A DNA stretch of 64,000 bases from JAIEPT01 sp038217425 (GTDB taxonomy: Bacteria > Planctomycetota > Planctomycetia > Gemmatales > Gemmataceae): positions 1 to 64,000 of the forward strand of contig JBBQPM010000010.1 of NCBI GenBank assembly GCA_038217425.1. The letters run 5' to 3'. Numbering within the stretch: the stretch's first letter is position 1; each line of letters begins with the position of its first letter. Of this stretch, positions 1 to 8,602 are shown piece after piece. Below the pieces are notes generated by a model. The model searched no databases, was not told where the DNA came from, and saw only the letters and a program-made list of their open reading frames with translations. The position numbers and the translations under genes are program-made.

Positions 1-759
1 TACATCAACTGGTATCTCGGAAATTACTTGGGTTGCAACGTCGTCAGTCCCGACGGCACCAGCTTTCGTTTCGGCAAGAAACTCGCGGACGGCACCATCG
101 AACCGGTCACGATGTACCTCCCCTATCTCGACTGGGAACCGGACCCCGACAGCATCATTCCGGGCTGGGTTCCGCCGCCGACGGATAACGTTCAGGAAGC
201 GGGCGAACTCAAACCGTTGCTGATCCAGACGCTGCGCAGCTATCCGATCAGCAAGATCGAGTTAGGCTGGCGCGGCTACCTCATCAATCCGCAACAATTC
301 CACAACGTCGCCTGGCAGGTCGAGCGCGGGGTCATCGGCGTCTACAAGCGAATCAAGAATTCCGGGCACAACGAGTACGAGTCCGAGAGCAACACGTTCC
401 AACTCGATTCGGGCGTCCACGTCTGGAAGCAGGCTTCGATCGTTCACGAAGCGGTCCATGCCATGCTCGACATTCAGAAGGCGCACAACCTCCGCATCCG
501 CGAAAGCGAGGCGCTGGCATACGTCGCGCAGTGCATCTACTGGCAACATTTGCACAATCACTTCGGACACCGGATGCTGGGCGACGACGATACCAAGGAC
601 ATCTTTCAACCGGCCTGGGATCTGGCGCTGAAGATCCACGAAGGAGGCGACGTCTGGAAGAGCGATTGGGAGCCGCTCTTGAATGCGATCACGATGTCGA
701 AGGGGTACGGCAAGAAGGCCTGGAATCTGACGCTCTTTAACGGCGTCTGGGGGCTGTAA
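1..759 (+). CDS. putative zincin-like metallopeptidase, 5' end outside window
   Basis: The frame is open from the first base of the window, so the start lies upstream; a TTG at 28 is only the first in-window start-like codon and has no convincing ribosome binding site. Counting from base 1, an HEAVH sequence (HExxH zinc-binding type) occurs at about residues 149-153. It is followed about 20 residues later by a glutamate-containing stretch (RESEALAYVAQ) that could supply a third ligand. The rest is unfamiliar, with a proline-rich N-terminal part. I infer a metal-dependent peptidase fold from the motif alone. The substrate is unknown and the motif could be fortuitous. The next gene begins 88 bases downstream on the same strand. 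Confidence 0.6.
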   Translation, partial: YINWYLGNYLGCNVVSPDGTSFRFGKKLADGTIEPVTMYLPYLDWEPDPDSIIPGWVPPPTDNVQEAGELKPLLIQTLRSYPISKIELGWRGYLINPQQFHNVAWQVERGVIGVYKRIKNSGHNEYESESNTFQLDSGVHVWKQASIVHEAVHAMLDIQKAHNLRIRESEALAYVAQCIYWQHLHNHFGHRMLGDDDTKDIFQPAWDLALKIHEGGDVWKSDWEPLLNAITMSKGYGKKAWNLTLFNGVWGL

Positions 760-847
760 TGCGCGAAACTGGGCAAGTTCCCCTTCTCCGAATTGCCGAC
801 GTTCAGTAGATTACGTTAGCTTCTCCAGACCTTCGGAGGGGGTTCTC

Positions 848-1090
848 ATGCCGCGCCGCGATCGAGATTCGGAACCCGCCGGTTCGCGCCCGCCCTTTCC
901 GGACGATTCGGGGGAGGTTCTGCCCTGCCCGCACTGTTTCGCGGTCAACCACGACGAGAGCGTGCGTTGCCCGCGCTGCGGCGAATATCTTTCGGACGAG
1001 ATTCAGGAGGAGCGGAAGCCGTGGTGGGTGATCGCCGCCGCGCTGGTGCTGTTGGCGCTATCCATCCTCTGGATCTTTCGGCCCGAGTAG
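848..1090 (+). CDS. small zinc-ribbon protein with C-terminal membrane anchor
   Basis: An 80-residue protein. CPHC at residues 27-30 and CPRC at 41-44 form a compact four-cysteine zinc ribbon. Residues about 58-76 are a hydrophobic helix next to the C-terminus, so it should be tail-anchored with the ribbon facing the cytoplasm. The start ATG is preceded by a strong purine-rich site (ggaggggg). The gene lies 20 bases before a second zinc-ribbon membrane protein on the same strand, and the two probably form an operon. No enzymatic motif is visible. A role in protein or nucleic-acid binding is possible but not shown. Confidence 0.75.
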   Translation: MPRRDRDSEPAGSRPPFPDDSGEVLPCPHCFAVNHDESVRCPRCGEYLSDEIQEERKPWWVIAAALVLLALSILWIFRPE

Positions 1091-1110
1091 CCAGGCTCAC
1101 GAGTAATCCC

Positions 1111-2280
1111 ATGCAGACGATTCAACTTCAGTGCGGCAGCTGCAAGAACATGATGGCCATCCAGGTGGAACATCTGGGCAAGGCGGTGCGCTGTCCGCAT
1201 TGCAAGTCGGTCGTGCAGACGCCCTCGGCGCCGCCGGAACCCCCGCCCCCCGCGCCGCCCCCGCTGCAAGAAACGCTCAGCGATTCGGAGCTCGAAGAAG
1301 TCTCCGAAAGCAGCGAACCCGGCCCCAACTGGCTGGACCAAGGCACCCTGAAATCCGAAGTCACCGTCCGCGAACGCGAGAGCATCTTCACCGGACCTGA
1401 ACCCTCGGAAGACCTGTTCGCCAACGACAGCGATTCCCCCCCCCCGCGCGTCGAAATGCCCGGCGAACCGACCGACATGCCCGCGCCGGCGCCCCGCGCC
1501 ATCAAACAGTCCAACGCCGTGCTTTACTTCATGATCTTTCTGATCCCCTACTCCCTCTGCGCTACCGGCTACGTCGCATACCTGCTCTCCAACTGGCCCA
1601 AAGCCACCGGCGTCGACACTCTCGAATACCTGCAAGACAGCTTCAAGGACAAAACCGGCAAGGAAGACCAGGGCGCCCCCAAACGCAAGGACAACGTCAG
1701 CAAGACCAGCTTTCCCGTCCCCAATCCCGATCTGCCGCTCCGCAAGGAAAACCTGGTCAAGCTCAAGGAAACCTGGAGGATCGGCGACATCGAAGTGACG
1801 CCCCACAAGGTCGTCAACGTTAATACCGCGCTCGCCCTTTACCTCGAAATCAAAAACGTCTCCAGCGACGTCACCTTCGCACCCATCACGCACCTGTTCC
1901 TCCTCAACGCCCGCAACAAAATCGAGAAGAACAATTACACCTACCTGCAGTTCGGCGGCAACGGCAAGAACGGCGGCGCCAAGTACATGATCAGCGAAGT
2001 CGCAGGCTTTCGGCCTGTCCGACTTGAAAACGACGTCGAAATCGGCGATCCCATCCCCGGCAGCATCCTCGCTCCGGGCGAAGTCGGCCTCTTCAAACTC
2101 GAAACCCAAACCAACGAAAAAGAGGCCGTCGAAAAGGAACTCAAGGCCGCCCCCCCCGACGAACTCCTCACCTGGCGCGTCCAGCTCCGGCGCGGCTTCG
2201 TCCCCTTCCGCGGCGAACTACGCTCCGCCACCGCCTTGGTCGGCGTCCAGTTCACGCCGAAAGAGATCCTCAGCAATTAG
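1111..2280 (+). CDS. zinc-ribbon, single-pass membrane protein of unknown function
   Basis: A 389-residue protein. The open frame extends back to 967, but that part overlaps the preceding gene in another frame; ATG 1111 starts directly at a zinc ribbon (CGSC at residues 8-11, CPHC at 28-31). A proline/glutamate/serine-rich linker follows to about residue 130, then one membrane helix at about 135-160. The C-terminal region of about 225 residues looks like a beta-rich extracytoplasmic domain ending in a segment resembling accessory protein-interaction folds. Ribbon-linker-helix-domain layouts are common among planctomycete proteins. It shares the ribbon and membrane features of the upstream gene. 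I do not recognise a specific function. Confidence 0.75.
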   Translation: MQTIQLQCGSCKNMMAIQVEHLGKAVRCPHCKSVVQTPSAPPEPPPPAPPPLQETLSDSELEEVSESSEPGPNWLDQGTLKSEVTVRERESIFTGPEPSEDLFANDSDSPPPRVEMPGEPTDMPAPAPRAIKQSNAVLYFMIFLIPYSLCATGYVAYLLSNWPKATGVDTLEYLQDSFKDKTGKEDQGAPKRKDNVSKTSFPVPNPDLPLRKENLVKLKETWRIGDIEVTPHKVVNVNTALALYLEIKNVSSDVTFAPITHLFLLNARNKIEKNNYTYLQFGGNGKNGGAKYMISEVAGFRPVRLENDVEIGDPIPGSILAPGEVGLFKLETQTNEKEAVEKELKAAPPDELLTWRVQLRRGFVPFRGELRSATALVGVQFTPKEILSN

Positions 2281-2300
2281 AGCGGTCGTTCGATTGGTTG

Positions 2301-2327
2301 AGCGCTCGCGTGGTTCGAGCGAGCGCT
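2301..2327. terminator. hairpin between convergent genes
   Basis: Arms of 8 bp (2301-2308 and 2320-2327, agcgctcg/cgagcgct) enclose an 11-base loop. Outside them tcgatt and aatcga can extend the stem with a bulge. It lies between the stop codons of two convergent genes (2280 and 2343), so it probably serves as a two-way transcription end point. There is no clear U-tract on either strand. Confidence 0.5.
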
Positions 2328-2342
2328 AATCGAAGATTTCCA

Positions 2343-3176
2343 TCACCGCGTCGCCTGCAAAAAGTCCTTCACCTCCGCGAAAAATGTCGGCGGCAATGGG
2401 TCGTTGTGCCCCAGTCCTTCCAGCCGCATGAATCGTTTCGGCTCCGCTGCCAGCGCGAACAGCGCTTCGCCGTGCGCGAACGGCACCAGCTGATCCGCGT
2501 CGCCGTGGGCGATGAAGATCGGCGCCTTGCAAAGGGCGATTCGGCTGCGGTTGTCGAAGCGGTTACGCATGATCCAGCGCACGGGCAACCACGGAAACTG
2601 AAGCTGGCCCACGTCCGGCAGCGACGTGAACGTCTTCTCCAGGATCAGCAGCCGAGGCGTGTGTGCGGCCGCCAGTTCCAGGGCGACGCCGCCTCCCAGC
2701 GATTCGCCGTGGTAGATGATCTGTGCGTCGGGAATGTTCTTGGTATGGACGAGCCAGTCGCGTGCGGCATGGGCGGATTGATAGCAGGCAGTCTCGCTGG
2801 GGCTGCCGGCGCTTTGGCCGTAGCCGGGGTAGTCGATGATGAGGACGTTGGCCTGGAGTCGGTCGCGGAATTGCTGCAGTGCGAAGCCGCGCATGCTGAG
2901 GTTGCCGCCGTTGCCGTGGAGGATGAGCACGGTTTGTTCCGCCGGTTCGCCCAGGGGGAGCCACCAGCCATGGATCTCGCCGCCGTCGGGCAGCGCGATT
3001 GCGACGTCCTCGCATTGCTTCGCCGGCACGGGGGGCGCCTGCCAATAATCCGCGGCCGACGACGGCCGATAGACGAACCAATTCTCGAAGATCATCATGA
3101 CCACCACGAGGCCCACGTAGGAAAGGACGCCGATGCGGACAATCTTCCAGGCCGGTGTTTTGAGCGAATCACGCAA
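2343..3176 (-). CDS. alpha/beta hydrolase, membrane-anchored
   Basis: A 277-residue protein of the alpha/beta hydrolase fold, similar in layout to the ABHD13/Bem46 group. An N-terminal hydrophobic helix (about residues 14-32) anchors or exports it. HGNGG near 87-91 is the oxyanion region, GESLGG places the nucleophile at Ser159, an aspartate lies in HGDADQ (226-228), and His257 in GLGHNDP completes the triad. The start is TTG, in an 8-base overlap with the stop of the upstream permease gene (TTGCGTGA), with gagga 8 bases before it, which suggests translational coupling. The substrate is unknown; esterase or thioesterase activity is possible. Confidence 0.8.
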   Translation of the reverse strand: MRDSLKTPAWKIVRIGVLSYVGLVVVMMIFENWFVYRPSSAADYWQAPPVPAKQCEDVAIALPDGGEIHGWWLPLGEPAEQTVLILHGNGGNLSMRGFALQQFRDRLQANVLIIDYPGYGQSAGSPSETACYQSAHAARDWLVHTKNIPDAQIIYHGESLGGGVALELAAAHTPRLLILEKTFTSLPDVGQLQFPWLPVRWIMRNRFDNRSRIALCKAPIFIAHGDADQLVPFAHGEALFALAAEPKRFMRLEGLGHNDPLPPTFFAEVKDFLQATR

Positions 3177-4368
3177 GGTCGCGATCCTCGAAGAGGACGA
3201 GTCCCACTAATAACGCGATGGCCGTGTACAGAACGCCGTAAATCGCGACGTAGAGGGTATAGAGTGCGAAGTCCAGCGGCGGCAGCGGCGCATCGCGGGT
3301 GACGGCGTGGCCCACGTCGAATTGGTCCAGCCCCGGGAGCACCGTGTGAAAGAGCTTGGCCATGAAGCCGACCAGCACGAAACTCTCCTGCGTGACGACG
3401 GTGATGATCGCGGTCAGATGCCCCAGCACGAAGATCAGCAGCACGGCGACGAGCGTGAGGACGAACGGCAGGCGCGTGGCGAGTGACACGGTGCAGGCGA
3501 TGAGAATCATCACCTGGCAGAAGCCCATGATGAGCCCGGGGAGGTCGGCGCCGGCGTCGTTGACCCACATGAACATGCCGCGTAGCATCTGGGCGGCGCC
3601 GGTATTGCCCAGCGCCTGATTCGCCCAGTTCGCCGGCCACACCGCGTACGGCACAATCGCGTCGGCGGCGGGGGGATCGAACAACGGCTGCGCCAGCTTC
3701 AGCCACACCATCAGCCAGCCCAGCCAGATCGTCATCGTCAGGGCCGCGAAGGCGATTCCCAGGAATTTGCCCAGGAGAAACTGTCGACGCGAGATCGGCT
3801 TGCTGAGCAGCGTCACCGCGGTTCGGCCCTCGATTTCGTCGGAGATCGACATGCTCGCCACTAGCACCCCATAAAACGCCGGCGCGATCATGGTGAAGGC
3901 GAAGCAGATCTCGCGCATCATCTTCAGGTCTTCGCCGAACGTGAAGTACGGGATGACGGGCGAGATGGCCATGAGGCTCGCGGTGATGAGAAAGAGGAAC
4001 CAGTACGTGGGTTGCCGCAGGCCTTCGAAATAGGAGGCGAGGGCGATCGCGGAGCCCTTGGGCCAAAAATACAGCCCGAGTGCGAAGACGAGCGCGAGCA
4101 GATTGGCAGCGATCTGCAGATGCAGGAGGGACATGAAGAAGCGCCCCGCCTGCGCGAGCGTCGCAGGATCGCTATGGGCGTAAGACCAGAGCCCGAGCAA
4201 GGAGCCGAGGAAGACGCCGACGAGGAGTTCGCGCACGAGGCCGAGAGGTTCGCGGAGCGAACGCCGCAATTCCGGCATCAGCGCGTAGCTCCAGGGCCAG
4301 GACATCATGAGTTGCACAAGCACCATGACGATGCCGGTCAGCGTGAGTTCCCACCAAGACGTGGCCAT
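3169..4368 (-). CDS. ABC-2 type transporter permease
   Basis: A 399-residue polytopic membrane protein with at least six strongly hydrophobic segments and long extracytoplasmic loops. A conserved-looking cytoplasmic stretch (DEIEGRTAVTLLSKPISRRQFLLGK, residues about 158-182 region) is typical of ABC-2 permeases of the NosY/GldF kind. The open frame reaches 4422, but ATG 4368 has a perfect AGGAGG six bases upstream, so that start is preferred. No ATPase gene lies next to it, which is unusual because the ATP-binding subunit normally neighbours the permease. The hydrolase gene downstream overlaps its stop. The transported substrate cannot be inferred. Confidence 0.75.
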   Translation of the reverse strand: MATSWWELTLTGIVMVLVQLMMSWPWSYALMPELRRSLREPLGLVRELLVGVFLGSLLGLWSYAHSDPATLAQAGRFFMSLLHLQIAANLLALVFALGLYFWPKGSAIALASYFEGLRQPTYWFLFLITASLMAISPVIPYFTFGEDLKMMREICFAFTMIAPAFYGVLVASMSISDEIEGRTAVTLLSKPISRRQFLLGKFLGIAFAALTMTIWLGWLMVWLKLAQPLFDPPAADAIVPYAVWPANWANQALGNTGAAQMLRGMFMWVNDAGADLPGLIMGFCQVMILIACTVSLATRLPFVLTLVAVLLIFVLGHLTAIITVVTQESFVLVGFMAKLFHTVLPGLDQFDVGHAVTRDAPLPPLDFALYTLYVAIYGVLYTAIALLVGLVLFEDRDLA

Positions 4369-4573
4369 GCGAATCCTCCTCGGGGATGAGATCATCATAT
4401 GCCGACTGCGAGCGGAGAGCACACCTCTATCTTCATATTAACATATGTCCACTAGTGACGTCAAGAGAAAAAGAGCTAATTTCGCAAATCGCAGGTCGCG
4501 GCCCAGGAATTGCATGAGGCGAAGTGGCGGCCCGCCGCTTGAATGAACGGTTTACCTTTCCTGGGAGCAAAAG

Positions 4574-4735
4574 ATGAGTCCACTTTTATTGATCGTGATC
4601 GTGCTGTTAGTTTTGGGCGTCGCGGGCGGCGGCTACGGCTACCGACGCGGCAATAACGCCCTCGCCGGCGGCGGCGGCCTCGTCGGACTCATTCTGATCG
4701 TGCTGCTGATTCTGCTTTTGACGGGGCGACTCTAA
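4574..4735 (+). CDS. small DUF3309-like membrane protein
   Basis: A 53-residue protein, MSPLLLIVIVLLVLG... ending in TGRL. Two hydrophobic stretches (residues about 3-17 and 35-49) flank a glycine-rich turn with YGYRRG, the pattern of DUF3309 small membrane proteins. A gggag site lies nine bases before the ATG. It stands alone between a divergent gene and a long inverted repeat. Function is unknown; members of this group are widespread small envelope proteins. The 4369-4573 stretch upstream contains no gene that I can see. Confidence 0.75.
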   Translation: MSPLLLIVIVLLVLGVAGGGYGYRRGNNALAGGGGLVGLILIVLLILLLTGRL

Positions 4736-4767
4736 AGGCTCCAGCGTAGGTCATTTTTGAGTAAGTC

Positions 4768-4821
4768 AATTCGCCAGCATCGGGGATCTCCCAGTGAGGA
4801 AATCCCCGATGCTGGCGAATT
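4768..4821. repeat. 20-bp perfect inverted repeat downstream of the small membrane protein gene
   Basis: Arms 4768-4787 and 4802-4821 are perfect complements (aattcgccagcatcgggg...), with a 14-base loop. The element begins 33 bases after the stop codon at 4735. There is no long U-run. It shares the arrangement of the other long 3' inverted repeats in the window but not their sequence. The rest of 4736-4941 holds nothing else that I recognise. Confidence 0.85.
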
Positions 4822-4941
4822 TCGTTTTCGTCCCAGCGTTTGCCTCACCTCCGCCGATTTCTCCGCCCGGCGCTTCCTTCCGACGTCGCGCCTTGATATG
4901 CTGGCAAGCAACTTCCCTTCTCTATTCTCCAGAGGTGCGTC

Positions 4942-6426
4942 ATGGCGACGGCAACGACGAGCGAGCCGAAAGCGGTCCGGGCTCCCAAGGTCAAAGATCA
5001 AGCGATGCTCATCGGCGGTAAATGGACCCAGAGCGTCAGCGGCAAGACCTTCGCCACGCTCAACCCCTCGACCGGCGAAACGATCTGTCAGATCGCCGAG
5101 GGAGACAAGGCCGACGTCGATCTTGCCGTCAAGGCCGCACGTCAAGCGTTCGACGAAGGCCCCTGGTCCAGGATGAGCGCCGCCGAGCGCGGCCGCCATC
5201 TGCTGAAACTCGCCGACCTTATGGAGAAGCATGCCGAAGATCTCGCGGGATTGGAGACGCTCGACAACGGCAAACCGTACCGCGACGCCCTCAACATCGA
5301 CGTGCCGCTCGCGATCAAGTGCTACCGCTATTACGCCGGCTGGGCCGACAAGATTCACGGCAAGACGATCCCGATCGAGGGGCCCTACTTCTGCTACACC
5401 CGGCACGAGCCGATCGGCGTCGTCGGGCAGATCATCCCATGGAACTTTCCGATCTTAATGCAGGCGTGGAAATGGGGCCCTGCCCTGGCCACCGGTTGCA
5501 CCCTCATCCTCAAGCCCGCGGAACAGACGCCGCTCACCGCGCTGCGTGTGGCACAGCTCGCCCAGGAAGCTGGCTTCCCCGACGGCGTCATCAACGTCGT
5601 CCCCGGGTTTGGCCCCACTGCGGGAGCGGCGCTCACCGGGCACATGGACGTCGACAAGATCGCGTTCACCGGCGAGACGGGGACGGGCCAAATCATCATG
5701 GAGGCGGCCGCCCGCAGCAATCTCAAACGCGTCTCGCTGGAGCTGGGCGGCAAGAGCCCCAACGTCGTCTTCGCCGACGCCGACATCGACGCCGCGGTCG
5801 AGGGGGCCTACTTCGGGTTGTTCTTCAACCAGGGCCAGTGCTGCTGCGCGGGGAGCCGACTCTTCGTCGAGGAAAAGGTCCACGAAGAGTTCGTCGCCAA
5901 GATGCTCGCCAAGGCCAAGGGACGCAAGGTCGGCGATCCGTTCTTGCACGACACGGATCAAGGGCCGCAGGTTTCGCAGGAGCAGTTTGACCGCATCATG
6001 GGCTTCATCGACGCCGGGCAGACCGAGGGTGCCAAGCTGCTGCACGGGGGCAAACGGGTCGGCACGCAGGGCTACTTCATCGAGCCGACGATTTTCGATA
6101 ATGTGCAAGACCCCATGAGGATCGCACGGGAAGAGATCTTTGGCCCGGTCATGAACATTCTCAAGTTCAAGTCAGTCGACGAGGTGATCCAGCGCGGCAA
6201 CAAGACGAACTTCGGCCTCGCGGCCGCCGTCTGGACGCGCGACATCGGCAAGGCGCATCGGCTGGCCGCCTCATTGCGGGCGGGAACGGTGTGGATCAAC
6301 TGCTACGACGTCTTCGACGCCGCGGCCCCGTTCGGCGGGTTCAAAATGTCCGGCGTGGGCCGAGAGCTGGGCGAGTATGCCTTGCAGCTTTATACCGAAG
6401 TGAAGACCGTCACCGTCGCGATGTAG
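4942..6426 (+). CDS. NAD(P)-dependent aldehyde dehydrogenase
   Basis: A 494-residue protein, normal length for the ALDH superfamily. It oxidises an aldehyde to the carboxylate with NAD(P)+. The general base Glu267 sits in LELGGKSPN, and the catalytic cysteine is the middle one of CCC at 300-302 (GQCCCAGSR), as in class 1/2 enzymes. The IIPWNFP cofactor-binding segment and the C-terminal PFGGFKMSG segment are also present. The sequence is closest in character to betaine/retinal-type ALDHs, but the substrate cannot be assigned. The ATG follows a weak agagg site. A long family C inverted repeat starts three bases after its stop, and hslV follows. Confidence 0.93.
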   Translation: MATATTSEPKAVRAPKVKDQAMLIGGKWTQSVSGKTFATLNPSTGETICQIAEGDKADVDLAVKAARQAFDEGPWSRMSAAERGRHLLKLADLMEKHAEDLAGLETLDNGKPYRDALNIDVPLAIKCYRYYAGWADKIHGKTIPIEGPYFCYTRHEPIGVVGQIIPWNFPILMQAWKWGPALATGCTLILKPAEQTPLTALRVAQLAQEAGFPDGVINVVPGFGPTAGAALTGHMDVDKIAFTGETGTGQIIMEAAARSNLKRVSLELGGKSPNVVFADADIDAAVEGAYFGLFFNQGQCCCAGSRLFVEEKVHEEFVAKMLAKAKGRKVGDPFLHDTDQGPQVSQEQFDRIMGFIDAGQTEGAKLLHGGKRVGTQGYFIEPTIFDNVQDPMRIAREEIFGPVMNILKFKSVDEVIQRGNKTNFGLAAAVWTRDIGKAHRLAASLRAGTVWINCYDVFDAAAPFGGFKMSGVGRELGEYALQLYTEVKTVTVAM

Positions 6427-6428
6427 TC

Positions 6429-6487
6429 GTTTAGCCGCCGCGCCCTCGCGGCGCGACCGCCACGCCGCGAGGCCGCGGCTGCTAAAC
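6429..6487. repeat. family C long inverted repeat (copy 1)
   Basis: Arms 6429-6453 and 6463-6487 match at 23 of 25 positions (gtttagccgccgcg... / ...gctaaac), with a 9-base loop. It starts two bases after the aldehyde dehydrogenase stop and ends 13 bases before the hslV start. The same left-arm sequence recurs at 61855 after pyrB. There is no U-tract, so it is not a textbook terminator. Confidence 0.88.
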
Positions 6488-6500
6488 GTGAGGAGTTCCC

Positions 6501-7037
6501 TTGGAAAAGTTTCGTTCGACGACCATTCTCGCCATCCGCCATCAGGGCCAGGTCGCCATCGGCGGCGACGGGCAAGTCACGCTCGGAGCCGTCGTCATGA
6601 AAGGCGACGCTCAAAAGATCCGCCGACTCTATGGCGGCAAAGTCGTCGTCGGATTCGCCGGCGCCTCGGCCGACGCGTTCGCGCTGCTCGAACGTTTCGA
6701 GGCCAAGCTCAAAGACTATCAGGGGAGCGTCCCCCGAGCCGCGACCGAGCTGGCCAAGGACTGGCGCATGGACCGCAACCTGCGCCGGCTCGAAGCCATG
6801 ATGATCGCCCTCGACAAGGACCATCTCCTGCTCGTCAGCGGCACCGGCGACGTCATCCAGCCGACCGACGGCGTGGCGGCGATCGGCTCCGGCGGCAGCT
6901 ACGCCCTCGCCGCCGCCAAGGCGCTCATCGCCCATTCCACCCTCTCCGCCCCGCAGATCGTCCGCGCCGCCATGGAAATCGCCGGCGACCTGTGCATCTA
7001 CACCAACCGCAACATCACCGTCGAGGAAATCACATGA
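6501..7037 (+). CDS. hslV: ATP-dependent protease peptidase subunit HslV
   Basis: A 178-residue N-terminal threonine protease, the proteolytic chamber of the HslUV (ClpYQ) complex in the cytoplasm. The core motifs are present: TTILAIRHQG, GGDGQVTLG, MKGDAQKIRRLY, GFAGASADAF and the C-terminal AGDLCIYTN. The start is TTG with aggag six bases upstream. The first residues (MEKFRS) would have to be removed to expose the catalytic Thr7, as in Bacillus ClpQ, which also carries a short leader. The ATPase partner hslU is not in the window, whereas the two genes are usually adjacent. Its stop overlaps the next start (ATGA), so the downstream secreted protein gene may be co-translated. Confidence 0.95.
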   Translation: MEKFRSTTILAIRHQGQVAIGGDGQVTLGAVVMKGDAQKIRRLYGGKVVVGFAGASADAFALLERFEAKLKDYQGSVPRAATELAKDWRMDRNLRRLEAMMIALDKDHLLLVSGTGDVIQPTDGVAAIGSGGSYALAAAKALIAHSTLSAPQIVRAAMEIAGDLCIYTNRNITVEEIT

Positions 7038-7930
7038 TCCGTTCCTGGGTCGCCGTGGGTATCCTGCTTCTGGTTTCGAACGTCTCCGCCCAGCAGCGAA
7101 CGGCCGCCGATCTCAAGAAGGCGCTCGCGGAAATCAACCAGCCGATCAGCGCGAAACTCGATATGGACGCCGCCGAGAAGCAGCGTGCGTTGCAACGGCT
7201 GCGTGCCATTCGCTACCTCGCGGAGTTGCCGTACGCCGACGTCGTGCTGGACGACGAGTACAACAAGCTCGCGCAGGCGGCGGCCATGATCTGCCAAAAG
7301 CTCGGCACGCTCGATCACGCCCCGCGCAATCCCGGCCTTCCCGAGGCGGAGTATCAGTTCGCCAAGCGCGGCGCCGGCAGCAGCAGTCTCGGTATGGGCG
7401 TCCCGCACCTGAGCGCCGCGATGGACGGCTGGATGGACGATTCGGATATGTCGAACATCGACCGGTTGGGCCATCGCCGCTGGTGTCTGAACCCGGCCCT
7501 GCTCAAGCTCGGCCTGGGCCGCGTGGAAAGTTTCACCGCCATGTATTGCTTCGACATGAGCCGGACGAAGATCCCCGATTTCGAATTCGTCGCCTGGCCC
7601 GCGCGCGTCATGCCAGCTGCCAATTACTTCGGGCCGAAGCAGGCCTGGAACGTGTCGTTCAATCCCGCCAAGTTCCAGATGCTCACGGAAGCCGCCAAAG
7701 CCAGAGTCTTCGTGCTCGGCCTAGATGGTGAGGTCGGCGCCGAGCTGAAGCTCGATTATCACGGCTTCAACAACGACGGTTTCGGCGTGCCGTACTGTTT
7801 GGTCTTCCGTCCCGAAAAGCTCTCGCTCGCGGCCGGGAAACGTTATTTGGTGAAAGTCTCGGGCGTCAAGACGAAGGCCGGCGCCGAGACGCCCATCCAA
7901 TATGACGTCCGTTTCGTCAGCGTCCAGTAA
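7034..7930 (+). CDS. secreted CAP-like domain protein
   Basis: A 298-residue protein with an N-terminal signal peptide (MIRSWVAVGILLLVSNVSAQQ, probable cleavage after residue 19). The middle region resembles the CAP (SCP/PR1) superfamily: an EYNKLAQAAA helix, an LDHAP segment, and GHRRWCLNPALLKLGLGRV, which matches the common GHR...P...GVG pattern. The frame is open upstream to 6488, but ATG 7034 overlaps the hslV stop as ATGA and begins a signal peptide. The C-terminal third looks like a beta sandwich. The CAP assignment is by pattern only and is moderately certain. Export probably places it outside the cytoplasm, away from HslV function. Confidence 0.7.
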   Translation: MIRSWVAVGILLLVSNVSAQQRTAADLKKALAEINQPISAKLDMDAAEKQRALQRLRAIRYLAELPYADVVLDDEYNKLAQAAAMICQKLGTLDHAPRNPGLPEAEYQFAKRGAGSSSLGMGVPHLSAAMDGWMDDSDMSNIDRLGHRRWCLNPALLKLGLGRVESFTAMYCFDMSRTKIPDFEFVAWPARVMPAANYFGPKQAWNVSFNPAKFQMLTEAAKARVFVLGLDGEVGAELKLDYHGFNNDGFGVPYCLVFRPEKLSLAAGKRYLVKVSGVKTKAGAETPIQYDVRFVSVQ

Positions 7931-7963
7931 TCCAAGCATTGGCATAATGGAGAACACGTTGTC

Positions 7964-8599
7964 ATGGCTTTCGCTTTTGAATCGACCGGCTCGAAAACGA
8001 AGTTCCTCGTTTTCTCATCCGTCGCCCTGGGGTTGATCGCTCTAACAATTGCGATGTTCGCGTTCGGTAATGCGGCCTCCTCGCAGAAGCCAGAGGTTCT
8101 TGTCGTCACGTACGGGGCGCTGGTCCTTGGCGTGTTGTCGGCATTCGGCGCGTTCTTCGAGTTTCGTGGCTATCGAAATCCCAGCCGACTTACCGTCAAA
8201 AGCGAGCGGATTTTGCTGCTGGCGAATGACCAAGTCGTTGGCCAAATTCCGTTTGCCAACGTTGCAGGCATCAAGTCGTGGTACATGAAGCAAGGGGGCT
8301 GGGGCAGCAATCTTGGAATCGTTGGAGTTGCTGGACGCTTGGCGAATGCTCTCACCGAAAAGGATGTTGTGGGAGGTTTTTTCATCCAACTCAAGGATCC
8401 AAGCGACGAGGAAACGTTTTGGAACACGTCCGCATTCGACGCTGGTCAGAGGCATGTTGAGATCGTAGACATGTGGGACTATCCGATTGTCGAGGTACGG
8501 GATTACTTTCGCGAACATGAAGTTCGCTATCTGGAACGACACGGTTTTCCGACGCAAGATAACGTCGCTGACGAAGAGAATCCTTTTAAATTCGGGTAA
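7964..8599 (+). CDS. hypothetical membrane protein with cytoplasmic beta-rich domain
   Basis: A 211-residue protein. Two membrane helices (about residues 15-35 and 46-65) are followed by a soluble domain with alternating short hydrophobic strands (LTVKSERILLLANDQVVGQIPFANVAGI), which resembles the PH-like domain of bacterial YcxB or DUF304-type proteins. The base composition is visibly poorer in GC than the neighbouring genes, and codon use differs, so it may be a more recent arrival. The start has no strong ribosome binding site. It ends three bases before the sulfatase start. I do not recognise the family with confidence. Confidence 0.65.
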   Translation: MAFAFESTGSKTKFLVFSSVALGLIALTIAMFAFGNAASSQKPEVLVVTYGALVLGVLSAFGAFFEFRGYRNPSRLTVKSERILLLANDQVVGQIPFANVAGIKSWYMKQGGWGSNLGIVGVAGRLANALTEKDVVGGFFIQLKDPSDEETFWNTSAFDAGQRHVEIVDMWDYPIVEVRDYFREHEVRYLERHGFPTQDNVADEENPFKFG

Positions 8600-8602
8600 C
8601 TC

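Noticed and set aside
1003..2109. Long minus-strand frame of 368 codons opposite the zinc-ribbon gene
   Set aside because: It lacks recognisable motifs and lies opposite a gene with a good start; long antisense frames arise from the GC-rich third positions.
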